From: Rodentolepis nana | Lineage: Eukaryota > Platyhelminthes > Cestoda > Cyclophyllidea > Hymenolepididae | Assembly: GCA_900617975.1 (NCBI GenBank) | Contig: UZAE01002061.1 | Span: 1-10,461, forward strand | Direction of reading: 5' to 3' | Length of the DNA stretch: 10,461 nt | The notes under the pieces: generated by a model | Databases searched by the model: none | What the model was told of the DNA's origin: nothing | Seen by the model: only the letters and a program-made list of their open reading frames with translations | Shown: positions 1 to 8,361 of the stretch, piece by piece | Position numbering within the stretch: position 1 is the first letter of the stretch | Layout: each line of letters starts with the position of its first letter | Program-made: the position numbers and the translations under genes

Positions 1-180
1 CCTCGATTTTCGTTGTAAAATGATTGTACCAGTGTTGAACTCGTTTTACATACTCGATCCTGACTTGTTTAGTCAATATTTGATGCTACTCTTTTGCCTT
101 CTCCATGTTGTCGGACTGAAGCTCTTCCTTTCTGGTCCGGATTGTCTCCTTGGAATGGCTGACAGATCTGATAGTTAAAA
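1..180 (-). pseudogene. possible minus-strand coding relic, unassigned
   Basis: On the minus strand from about 178 one frame reads SKETIRTRKEELQSDNMEKA, meets a TAG, and continues HQILTKQVRIEYVKRVQHWY then NHFTTKIE to the window edge. The charged, helix-like composition on both sides of the single stop suggests decayed protein-coding DNA. The second part weakly recalls a charged linker near the end of RTE-type reverse transcriptases, but I cannot assign it. It may belong to the same element as the gag-like relic beside it. Confidence 0.2.
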
Positions 181-277
181 TTTATATTTTCAGTCTAGAC
201 TTAGTGTGTTCAAATTTGTATTTTCAGTCACAACACTGCATAAATTTATCAGTCACCATTACAGACTCCACTTTTTA

Positions 278-905
278 CTTCCCTCTGCATCTTAAATATA
301 GATGGAAGTGGGACGTATTGGTAGACTTCTGTCCTTCCATCACATTCTGCATGTGCTCAAGCGTTGAGCATTTGCGTTTGTTGACAACGTTGACCTTAGC
401 TGTTGTGTTGAAAGTACTCCTTCGATTTTGAGACACAGAATATCCCCATGCTATGAAGAACTTGCAGAATTTTTGTCCAACTGTTTGTTTTTAGGCGCCT
501 TTCTCTTGTTTGAAAATTCTAAAGGTTCTATTTAACGCATTTCACTTCGGCATGACAAAATGACCCCTCGTGACCTCCTTTACCACAGTGTTGTCACTCG
601 TTGCCTGAATGGGCAGAACTGAACGAACTGGTATTTGTAGCAAAATTAGTAAACAAATAGTATTCTGGATTACTAATGAATGTTCCGCTTTGGAGAATTT
701 TATTGATAACAATAGTCTGAATTACTGATGAACTCGATTTGTTTCATTCCACTTTCAATTTTGCCGGGAAGACAAAGTCAAATGTGAGCGTCTTTCGAAG
801 GTTGATGACCACACACTTGGAGAATACCTTTCACCACATTACTTTCCGCATTCTGGAGTTCAGCTCTTGCGAATTCACTGTTTAGAGAACCTCAGAAGTT
901 TACCA
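278..905 (-). pseudogene. decayed retroelement gag-like sequence with CCHC zinc-knuckle remnant
   Basis: Read on the minus strand, protein-like stretches are broken by stops and frame changes. One runs 905 to about 700 (SEFARAELQNAESNVVKGIL then QVCGHQPSKDAHI), with an in-frame TGA. Another frame leads through TNFATNTSSFSSAHSGNE to a TGA at 596-594 and then QHCGKGGHEGSFC (593-555). That gives C-x4-H-x4-C, with the TGA three codons before the first Cys, exactly where the other Cys of a CX2CX4HX4C zinc knuckle would sit. Next comes HAEVKCVK, then more stops. Open minus sequence continues at 490-278 (71 codons, no ATG at its start, natural composition). Zinc knuckles of this form are typical of Ty3/gypsy and other retroelement gag proteins. 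The breaks show it is not functional. Family assignment is tentative. Confidence 0.4.
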
Positions 906-1642
906 GTTCTCTTGCCTCTAGAATAATTTACAACCCGCGTCTTTTATTGTTCAGTGAAGTTTAGTAATAATTCAGTGGCTTCATTGACTTTAGGCAATTG
1001 GTTTTTTTGGGGAGTGGGAGTTGGGGGGTGAGAATTGAATAGGTTTTTTAAATGGGATTTGAATATATTATCATCATTGATCACATCTCTGTTCGGAATA
1101 TGTCCTCGTATTTCGAAGCTTCGTCATTTTCTCCTCTTAAAAATTACTTATTTACCTCCATTGATTGATATTGTCTGTGATGAGGCCTAATTGAATGGAA
1201 AAGAATTTCCCTATCCTTAGATTTGCTTAAGGCTTTTCAAAATTGTCGTGTTGTTTTTGTTGTAGGAGGTGATGTTAAAACTTGCCAAGTGTAATGGACA
1301 AGTGTTAATTTATTGAAGAGTCTTCTGGTTGTTATGAAGCTTTTGTTGTGAGCTTGTAGATGACTGTGCCGTCTCTTGCAACTTTCAGCTGCCCTTTACT
1401 AGAACTCTATCTACTCCATAATCTTCGTGAAAGACAAGTTGAAGATATATTGCCAGCGATAAACATTTATTAGTGACATAAATATCTTAACATCAGTAGT
1501 TTTCTAATTCAATATAGCCGTCTTTCTGAGTATTTCCGATTTTGTTTATCAAGCATAGCTTTAAAATCAAATTGTTCTGCGAACCATGGTCATTCACCCC
1601 TCATATGACCTAACTACTCCTCGTAATTCCTTTCACATGTAG
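906..1642. other. unassigned sequence, likely intron
   Basis: AT-rich DNA with a T/G-rich patch (about 1002-1030). If the exon at 1643 is real, this is part of the preceding intron. I found no convincing exon of the FHIP N-terminal domain, no RNA gene and no repeat here. Confidence 0.4.
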
Positions 1643-1725
1643 AGAAGATAAAAATTTCGAACCCAGCCCATTTACTCCTGCACTTCGTTGGAATCGGCCT
1701 GACAACTGTGGACCAATTGCCAATG
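1643..1725 (+). CDS. candidate internal exon of the FHIP1-like gene
   Basis: The stretch follows a good acceptor (CCTTTCACATGTAG) and ends at the donor G|GTAATT. One frame reads EDKNFEPSPFTPALRWNRPD then NCGPIAN, ending with one spare base (phase 1). That frame meets a stop just beyond the donor, as expected of a real exon. A plausible next exon at 2821 in phase 1 would restore an open frame. The residues fall in the non-conserved linker of FHIP proteins, so homology cannot confirm it. A second AG two bases downstream gives an alternative acceptor at 1645. Confidence 0.4.
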
Positions 1726-4700
1726 GTAATTGATGTGCATTTACTCTAACTTTAGTAATAGTTACAATTGAATTGTTGCCTTTTATCTCTCCTCACAATG
1801 TATTATTTATCGTATATGGGAAATCGTTTCTGCAGCATTTGGCCTTTCATTCCTGTAGAAGAATGGGGCTTGTAAACAAGCATTTTTCGATGTTTAGTTT
1901 TGTTAGAAAATTTCCAAATTATTGGAACTAAGACGAACAGCAGCTGAAATTAAAGTTCGAGTTTGCTAGAGAAGGTGAGAGGGTGGATGATTGTTAGTCA
2001 AAAGGGGCGAAGACAAAGTTAAAGGAATGTGGAGTGATCACGAGAATCGAAGGTCTTGTAATCAATGTATTGTTGGAATCTATAGGCAAAACCATATAGT
2101 CTTGAAGGGGACTAGTCCGCTTCACTAATAAATATTCTGCAACTAAAACTTTGAAAACAATTTTAAAAAATGTAAGGTTTAGACATGGGTGGTTATTAAT
2201 GCCGATGTACCTTGTGTTAATAAAATGTTTGATGTTTTTTGGGTGTTTTCCTGTTGTCTTTGACTTTCTCCAAAGTGTTTATCTATTTCAGATTATCTCA
2301 CAGTTAAGTTTTTTCTTATCTATATATCGTTTTGAAGTGATGAGTGTTAACTTGTGTAAGCCATGAATTTATCTTAATCATATAATCCCGTTTGAATAAG
2401 TGACATCACAATGGAGTCTCTAAACAGTTGAGTGCGTCAATAGTAAGTAGTTGTTAAAATCTCTGATTTAACGGTTCTGGTTTCTTTTGATTGAGAGGGT
2501 ATTTCGCTGTCGTTCATTTCCCTATCTCCATAAATGCTGAAAATCTATGAGTCCTGCCTCTACCTGATTAATTTTCCACTAGGTTTGCAATTCCCCTAAT
2601 CTTTTAATATGAATTTATGCTATTTTGACCTACAGTTGTTATATCTTCCTGGAATCCGAAATTACTTTCTCTCTTCTAGACTACCTTTCATGTAAAAGGC
2701 ATCTCTACTGCAGAAATTTCCATTTGCGTAAGATTATAAAATAGTTTAATCCACACATAAACAGTAGACCTAGATGCATTTTTTGTGATCTTTCCTAACT
2801 CTGTATGTTGCAATTAATAGAAATGAACGAGGCCACATCAAGTGTGCACCACCTGACCGAGTTGCAGGTTGCCTCCTTGCCTCCCATGGCCTTATCAACA
2901 TCCGAACCCGAAGCACAGGAATGTGGTCATCCGAGTATGGATCTCCTCAGATCTCCCTAGGTCCTACGGCCTCCGTCAATGATCCAGCATCGGCTCCGCT
3001 CCACAGCACACCTCTTCGTACCACTCAGATGGCGTCCAGCCTTCGGGTCGAGCCTGATCCTCGTCATATGACGGAACTCTCCCTTATCGATCGATACAAA
3101 TCTGAGAGTAATCTCTACCAGTTGAGTTACTTGGATGACTCTGATGAAGAGACTGATCGAGATACGAAAAAATCGCTTCTTTCTTCTCGTCCAACAAGTG
3201 AATTGAAATCATCGGAATTACCCGCTGATTTCGAAATAGCTCCTAAATCTGATAAATGTCCTCTTGATGCTGTTCGAAGATTTTTAGTCGAAATCAACGG
3301 GAAATCAACTTCAGACGCTGTTTTTGACTTCATTCAAGTCCTTGCGAATGACTTTGCGTTAATAAGTGAAGAAGAGGGTTATAGAAACAATATACCCTAT
3401 CCCCCTGTTAGTCAATTTGTTCTAGATATGCTTGATTATCGTCTTGGTCTGAAGGGTGCTCTTGAAATCATTCCACCAATCTCGCCTCTTAGACGGCAAC
3501 GTCCCTCTCCTCAAATAAGTAATCTTGAGACTGAGTATGACTTCGATAGTCTCTATGGAAACGAACTACCGGAATTGCCCTTTCGATCGACTTTTGGTCA
3601 AAATTCCTCTCCGCTTCATGTCTCCTCACAAAATATTGGTCCATTTCTCACCTGCTTAATCAGTCGAATTGGTAGAATGCATGAGAATTGCCTCTATACC
3701 AATCTATTGTTAACGGATATTGTGTTGATTCTCGCTAGTTTTCACCAATTTCCACTGGCCGATGTGCTCCTTAGATGTCCAGAACTGCCTTTTAAATCAT
3801 CAAATCAGTCCCTCTACCAGGTATCTGACTAACATCTCTTCTTTTCTTTCCATATTTCGTCCTCGATCTATACATAAAGCGGTTTTTAGGTCCTAAGTTG
3901 TCTGAGGCGTGAGTTGGAGAAAAAATTGTCCAGGATTCCTGACTGGCATTCTTTGGTCGATCAAGCTATGCGATTTCTAAGAGGACAAAATCTGCGAAAT
4001 CCTGAGGTTGCGTTGCCATCTCCAGTGGCTATGGCTGCTACGCCTAGCTTTGCATCCGACGAGGATATTCTAGCAATGGGTTTGTTTTCACTTATATATT
4101 TGGGTCTTGGTAGATTTAGGAATCGATTTTTCAATTATCTGACTTCAATCCTTCACTCCGTAACTGGATTTACTAGTAAACAAATTAGAAATGCTAAATT
4201 TTTCGTTTAAAATACTTTCGATTGTTAAGATAGGAACTTTTTTGTTGCCGATGCATTTCATCTTGATATCTGCTGAAATTTATTTATTTATTTCAAATGG
4301 CAGGCGTTTTGATAGTTACCATTAGCCCTTTAGCTGACTCCGGGCTTCATATAGGGAAGGAACTTCATAGTGAGAAAAATTCGAGAGGGGGGAACAGAAG
4401 AGTAATTCACAGGTGTAAAAGACAGACAGACAAAAAGGCGGAGAAGAGGTAGGATGAGTACTGTTCAAGTGGTCGGAGATGACATACAGTGAAGTCATGG
4501 TAGCTTGAAGTGAGAAGTCAACTCCCGGTTTATAGTCTTTTGTGCCGTATGAGTATACGTTGCCCGGGGTGCACCACGTGAAGGTAAGTCTATCGCACAC
4601 CCCTGTCTGGAATAATAATTTATATATTTTTGAATTCTGTATACAAGGATTTCACTACTTCAAGGAGGTTAGTCAATATTTTTGTAAAATTATATACTGA

Positions 4701-6271
4701 TCAACCGCGAATTTCAGCATTTTCCCTCCAATTTTCCTATAATTCACTTTGACAATCTTTGGAGTATAAGACTGGTTCATACAGGTGTATTTTTAGGAAG
4801 ACTAATGTCTCCATCTATGATCTGAGTGCCAACTAGATATTTCCAGGCTAACGTTGAATCTGATAAGGGAATTCGTGTTTAGAGGAGTTTAAGCCCATAT
4901 TTTTTAATTTTTTAAGAGTTAATCCACTCCCCATCAATGATACCTTTGTTCGGGTTGGTTATCTGGATATAAATTAGCATTTAGATTTGGTTAATGTGCT
5001 CCTTGCAATTGTATGACTGCTCTTCCATCCCCTTTATTAGGCAAACTATTCCAGTTTTTACCAAAACCCCTCCGAATTTCGTTACCCTAGCAATTGTCTA
5101 CTCGGATCACTCGGTGTACTAATGGGCATTGAGTTCGTGACCTCTGACTTTAAGAACGAGCATAATAACCACTTAGCCACCAGCAAACTTGAAATACGTT
5201 CTCTTTCTTGCTATTTGAATACCGGTTTATTTCCAAATTCATTGAAGAGGAGCGTATTTCATCACCATATTTCGCAACACGGTTATTGAAAAATCAATGC
5301 AGTTAGTCTTTTCGTTTACTAAAAGTACGTCGATCAGTATTCAGTCCATGATCACTCCAATAACGACACATAAGAAATTGAAGTACCTAGTGGGTCTTAC
5401 ATATGACAGTAATGGACCTAGTTCTCAAAGCTTCTCAAAATGAAATATTGTGAGCCTTTTTATCAGCGGTTCACTTCACTATATGGGTTCTTTGGTACCT
5501 GGTTTCTTCGTAAGTTATTTATTCCTTAAATGCAATTAGGCAATATTTTAAAACTCACTTAACTGTGTCCTCTTATCTTTATTAAACTTTTAAAAAGGAA
5601 GCTTATAAGACCTGCCTGGCTGGTTTCTTCCAGTTATAAATTATTCATTTATCTTTATACCCTTTTTAGTCTACAATTGTTCTCATTTATTGTGAATATT
5701 CGAATCTGCTGTCTTATGTTCTCATTAATTTGAACAATAATGTCAAGCTTTCTGCTGCCTTGAAGTGCTCTCCCGTTTTCATTTAGATCGCAGTCGTACT
5801 TCCCTTCGTGCGCCATCAACACCACAATTATCTCAAGGTCGTTCTCCCCTGCCCACTCGTCCACCTGTGCCCTCCATGGTACATCAGCGTTCCTCTAGTG
5901 CAGCTCCTCGAACGGTTGTCTTAGAGCCCACTGTGGCGATCCATTCACCTCCCCCCAATAAACCGACCCCCCAGTCGCGCTCTCGCCCCCCACGTCGCTC
6001 TTCCATCGATCGCCTTTCCCACCTCCTATCTCATCTTGGTTCACCTATTTTGCCTCACAATCCTGATTTACAAACTCCCCCTTCCAGACCACCTCCTCCA
6101 CCAAATCCTATTCCCATGGGCACGCGCAATCTCATCTTCGCATATGTTGTTTTTAGCGAATTCTGTCTGGAGTTAGCTGCTCTGGCTTGCGAACATGAAG
6201 TGTCTGCAGCGAGTGTTCAGCCGCAGTTTGAGAAAACCCTAGACCTGGAGAGGTGTTTAGCGGAGTTTTAA
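1643..6271 (+). CDS. FHIP1: FHIP1-like protein, 3' part of gene (multi-exon)
   Basis: Partial gene for a FHIP1 (FAM160A)-type protein, proposed as join of 1643-1725, 2821-2925, 2961-3820, 3890-4079 and 5787-6271, about 573 residues to the stop. Known of the family: FHIP binds Hook proteins and AKTIP/FTS in the FHF complex, which links dynein to Rab5 endosomes. Seen here: a helical block starting GPFLTCL and running through NLLLTDIVLILASF to LYQ (3638-3820). It continues across an intron into VLSCLRRELEKKL and HSLVDQAMRFLRGQ, the same order as the family's conserved C-terminal region. A final block, NLIFAYVVFSEFCLELAALA, resembles the FHIP1 C-terminus (pattern YxxVxFxEFxxELAAL). I recall FHIP2 proteins as lacking that last block, so FHIP1 is preferred. 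Between these blocks lie acidic, Ser-rich and Pro-rich linkers. The N-terminal RAI16-like helical domain is missing, so the gene starts upstream. Family assignment is fairly secure; the first two exons are less so. Confidence 0.72.
1726..2820 (+). other. probable 1.1-kb intron
   Basis: Bounded by the donor GTAATT and an AATTAATAG acceptor, both phase 1. The only plus-strand ORF of note (2151-2366) has a hydrophobic Phe/Leu-rich composition typical of AT-rich noise. I see nothing else in it. Confidence 0.4.
2821..2925 (+). CDS. candidate exon upstream of the main FHIP1-like exon
   Basis: The exon begins after AATTAATAG at 2820. In the frame of the ATG at 2823 it reads MNEATSSVHHLTELQ then VASLPPMALSTSEPEAQEC, a normal low-complexity linker composition. 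The competing frame, which runs straight into the long open frame downstream, reads CAPPDRVAGCLLASHGLINI and has an unlikely Cys/His/Ile/Arg-rich content. The preferred frame stops at TAG 2958-2960, which forms the AG of a possible 35-nt intron (2926-2960). Phase agrees with the exon ending at 1725. If this model is wrong, the main exon may extend directly back to about 2821, or start with the ATG at 2921. Confidence 0.4.
2961..3820 (+). CDS. main exon: acidic/Ser-rich linker and start of FHIP C-terminal domain
   Basis: A long open exon ending at the donor CAG|GTATCT, phase 0. The first part is a disordered linker (Pro/Ser/Thr-rich, then an acidic patch DDSDEETDRD). A predicted-helical stretch DAVRRFLVEINGKSTSDAVF through VSQFVLDMLDYRLG follows, which I do not recognise in other FHIP proteins. 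From 3638 the conserved block GPFLTCLISRIGRMHENCLY leads to NLLLTDIVLILASFHQFPL and the exon-end LYQ. This matches the FHIP pattern of GPF, an amphipathic helix, NxxLTxxVxxLA, then a second helix. An ATG at 2921 opens the uninterrupted frame, but it sits in mid-protein and is unlikely to be the start codon. Confidence 0.78.
3821..3889 (+). other. 69-nt GT-AG intron
   Basis: The donor GTATCT follows CAG, and the acceptor GGTTTTTAG follows a T/C-rich tract (CTTCTTTTCTTTCC). Removing it joins LYQ to VLSCLRRELEKKL in phase 0, which mirrors the uninterrupted LLQVLxxVKxKIE pattern of the family. The size fits the short-intron class reported for flatworms. Confidence 0.8.
3890..4079 (+). CDS. FHIP C-terminal domain exon
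   Basis: The exon encodes VLSCLRRELEKKLSRIPDWH then SLVDQAMRFLRGQNLRNPE, the basic helical pair that follows the GPF block in FHIP proteins. A linker ending DEDILAM follows. It ends at ATGG|GTTTGT with one spare base (phase 1), which combines with AT of the next exon to give Asp. The reading frame stays open past the donor to 4207, but that extension (GLFSLIYLGLGRFRNRFF...) has no family resemblance and is treated as intron. Confidence 0.75.
4080..5786 (+). other. 1.7-kb intron of the FHIP1-like gene
   Basis: Donor GTTTGT and acceptor TCCCGTTTTCATTTAG, phase 1 on both sides, so the frame is preserved between DEDILAM and RSRTSLRAP. It contains a minus-strand interspersed element (about 4280-4612). 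The rest (4613-5786) is AT-rich sequence in which I see no coding exon, RNA gene or other recognisable element. Confidence 0.65.
4280..4612 (-). mobile_element. interspersed retroelement fragment (SINE/LINE 3' end type), copy 1
   Basis: On the minus strand the sequence ends in GCCTGCCATTTGAAATAAAT with further TAAA units, like the A-rich tail of a non-LTR element. The last 17 bases before the tail, a hairpin-forming segment (4309-4322) and GGGCTAA/GGGCTGA next to it recur in the same order at 10361-10461. The body holds pyrimidine-rich and GTCT microsatellite stretches and a six-C run. No reverse transcriptase is visible, and the 92-codon minus ORF inside it resembles nothing I know. The 5' limit near 4612 is a guess, based on a weak AATTTAT flank found at both ends. 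An LTR or TRIM fragment is an alternative. Confidence 0.5.
5787..6271 (+). CDS. last coding exon: Pro-rich linker and FHIP1 C-terminal motif
   Basis: The exon starts after TTTTCATTTAG, completes the Asp codon from the previous exon, and stops at TAA 6269-6271. About 110 residues are Ser/Pro/Arg-rich with several PPxP and poly-Pro runs (possible SH3 or WW ligands) and basic RRSS/RSxS patches that look phosphorylatable. From 6119 the segment GTRNLIFAYVVFSEFCLELA then ALACEHEV matches the conserved extreme C-terminal motif of FHIP1 proteins. A tail of about 21 residues (SAASVQPQFEKTLDLERCLA then EF) follows. The ATG at 5765 lies within the intron and is not a start. Confidence 0.78.
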
Positions 6272-6371
6272 TTATTGTATTGGGGTAGTTAGCGTATCTC
6301 TGTCTTTCTGATCGCTTTATTTTTTGATCTTATTATAATGCTATTAAGATGATATCAATCATTATATTAAA
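6272..6371 (+). terminator. possible 3' UTR with ATTAAA poly(A) signal
   Basis: AT-rich sequence follows the stop codon and holds ATTAAA at 6366-6371, the commonest variant of the polyadenylation hexamer, about 95 bases after the stop. A canonical AATAAA occurs at 6939-6944, so a 3' UTR of about 690 bases is the alternative. Neither is proven. Confidence 0.3.
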
Positions 6372-7499
6372 TATAAGAGCATGCTGAATTCGAGTGATCG
6401 TTTCCTCAAAGGTTTCAATAGATGGCTACGTTGGTAATTTGATAATGTTCTCCTTGAATACGAAACCAATCTTGACCTTGCAATCATATGTCCGTATACG
6501 TTATACTGATCTTTTAATTCGGACCTCCTACCAATCATTTCTAATTTAAATCATTTCTGGTAAAGAAAATTATGAATTCATGTTTCCCCACTTTATTAAA
6601 TTTGATCTGTCGTGAATGGTGTTTGACTAAAATCCATTCTTTTCTGTTTATTTTTACAAATCCTAACTGTAATAAGACAAATCGAAGGCCTCCGGCATCA
6701 GAAAGATACAATTGGATATTCAATAAGAAAAGAATGTCATATATTTAGCATTGGGGGGCGAAACCACAGTTCGCAAAGAAAAACTAAATTAAATCCACTC
6801 CGACGACGTGTAATGCCACCATCGCAATGAAACACGGGGTGTGAGGTTATTCTCTATCTGTCAAATATCTGGCAGCTATTTAACGGTAGTAGTGGATAAA
6901 GCCACTCAAATCGTAACTAAAGTGGTGTAAAATAGGCCAATAAATGGTGTGTAGTGAAAAGAGTTCTCTGCCGACTGCTAAGGTTCTCATTGTCTCACTC
7001 TGCAATCTTTTCCGTCCGATTCTGATAAGTATTTACGTTCCGCCGATTGGGGAGTGTCAACATATTTGGGGTTAGCGATTAATTTCAACTGAGTACTCTC
7101 GATTGTCACACATATGACGTATAATAAGCATAGTTTAAGATGAATAAGCTAATTCGGTATTGAAAAGCCTCAACAGTTAAAAACAAATTATATTAGTCAG
7201 ATTTTGAGTAGAACGTGTTAATTTCAACTACTTAGACGGGAGAAGCAGTGCTCGGGGGGTATTCTTTACTTAAGGAAAAGGAAGTCGAACCGAGAGATTT
7301 CAATCATGAAATCAAGTACCTATCTGGCGTAGTTGCAGTAAGATTGTTAAAATTTCACAATCTGATATTGGTGGGAGCGTTTGGTTGGGCTCTAGCTTCC
7401 ATGCTATGTGAGCGAAATTGAATTAAATTCCAGGCAAATTTACTAATTGCCTAGAGCGTACATCTGCCTTAATTTGACCTTTTGAATTGTCAGTTGGTA

Positions 7500-7697
7500 T
7501 TAGATGGCAAATGGCTTCTTAAACTGCTCGGGACATCATTGTGGAAAGTGTGGCTTTGAGTTCTCAGCAAGTAAATCAGCAATCCTTGTATCGGTTTGAG
7601 CTTGTTGCCACCCTTGATCATCTTTGCATTTGAATGACCTTTGTATTCCATGGCGTTCTGGTGATGCTTGAGCACTTGCACATATGGAGAGATCATT
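7500..7697 (-). pseudogene. possible small coding relic
   Basis: One minus-strand frame reads ASAQASPERHGIQRSFKCKD, continues QGWQQAQTDTRIADLLAENS then KPHFPQ, meets a TGA at 7538-7536, and goes on CPEQFKKPFAI to a TAA. Polar, helix-friendly composition on both sides of the stop suggests decayed coding sequence, possibly retroelement pol or gag. An overlapping minus ORF with an ATG (7711-7490) reads less naturally. No family can be named. Confidence 0.2.
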
Positions 7698-7896
7698 TTA
7701 TAAGGCGTCAATTTACAACCAGCTAGTAAGTACTGGTTTAATAATCCTTGGTACTTAGGTAAGGACTTCGCAAATATTTGCCATATCGGATTGCAAGGAA
7801 ATATTACTTAGGTTGACTTCTACATGCTATAATCCAAGATCTCTTGCATCTCATTTGAAATCATCTTACGATGTGCTTGTGTTGAATTTTCATTGT

Positions 7897-7910
7897 GGGG
7901 GGGGGGGGGG
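7897..7910 (+). repeat. G14 homopolymer
   Basis: Fourteen consecutive G in otherwise AT-rich sequence. Such tracts can form G-quadruplex or triplex structures and are also a common place for length errors in assemblies. Confidence 0.9.
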
Positions 7911-8157
7911 TAAGCATTTATTAGTGGCAAAAATCAGAAATTGAGGATTTCTATCTTTGCTACGCGACGGCAATTTGTCACATTGCTGATTCAGCAGACA
8001 TTGAACCGACAACTGTTTATTATTTTTAAACGCTCTGTTTATATTCGTTATAAGATTGCTAGTCTCTCAACCACCAGTGACATCTGGAATCATTTCGCTA
8101 GGTTATTTATCTTAATTTGCTTATTTTGTAGCGGTTTGCTACCTTAGTAAAGCCTGA

Positions 8158-8357
8158 CTGAGTCAGAAATCTCTATGACAGATCCTCCTGACTCAGAAAT
8201 CTCTTTGGCAGATTCTCCTACATCTAGACCGACTCAGAAATCTCCATGGCAGATTCTCAAACATCTAGCTACCGGCTCAGAAATTTCTATGGCAGATTCT
8301 CCAACATCTAGCTAGGAATCAGAAATCTCTATGGCAGATTCTCCAACCTCTAGCTAG
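8158..8357 (+). repeat. minisatellite family 1, about 42-bp unit, five copies
   Basis: Units begin with CAGAAATCTCTATGGCAGAT and continue TCTCCAACATCTAGCTA. They start at 8164, 8194, 8235, 8278 and 8320, so spacings are 30, 41, 43 and 42. One frame of a unit reads DSEISMADSPTSS, but unit lengths are not all multiples of three and the frame breaks between units, so coding is unlikely. Confidence 0.85.
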
Positions 8358-8361
8358 AGAA

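Larger units (their letters stand above)
6372..8150. other. intergenic sequence without a recognisable gene
   Basis: AT-rich DNA downstream of the FHIP1-like gene. It holds an AATAAA at 6939, a short minus-strand open stretch at 7697-7500 with natural composition but stops, and a poly-G run at 7897-7910. A small inverted repeat (GTAGC, five-base loop, GCTAC) sits at 8128-8142 just before the tandem-repeat block. No ORF here resembles a known family. Confidence 0.5.

Noticed and set aside
258..271. 14-base match CATTACAGACTCCA shared with 9164-9177
   Set aside because: Similarity does not extend beyond the match; one such coincidence is expected in a 10-kb window.
150..431. Plus-strand 93-codon ORF
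   Set aside because: Phe/Leu/Cys-rich composition is typical of the antisense of coding-like DNA; the minus strand over 278-490 reads more like protein.
561..620. Plus-strand frame MTPRDLLYHSVVTRCLNGQN as a possible 5' exon
   Set aside because: It ends in a stop without a donor site, does not resemble the FHIP N-terminus, and overlaps the better-supported minus-strand zinc-knuckle relic.
3127..3333. Minus-strand 68-codon ORF
   Set aside because: Antisense shadow of the main FHIP1-like exon.
2921..3832. A stand-alone 303-residue protein starting at the ATG at 2921
   Set aside because: The ATG lies in mid-protein, the conserved domain runs on through the next exon after a clear donor at 3821, and the last residues (VSD) read into the intron.
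4322..4600. Minus-strand 92-codon ORF
   Set aside because: It coincides with the body of an interspersed repeat, has microsatellite-derived residues and resembles no protein.
5655..5864. Minus-strand 69-codon ORF
   Set aside because: Spans an intron-exon boundary of the plus-strand gene and has no recognisable motif.
7278..7300. B-box-like GGTTCGACTT on the minus strand (possible tRNA or SINE promoter)
   Set aside because: The flanking bases do not form a T-arm stem and no acceptor or anticodon arms can be drawn.
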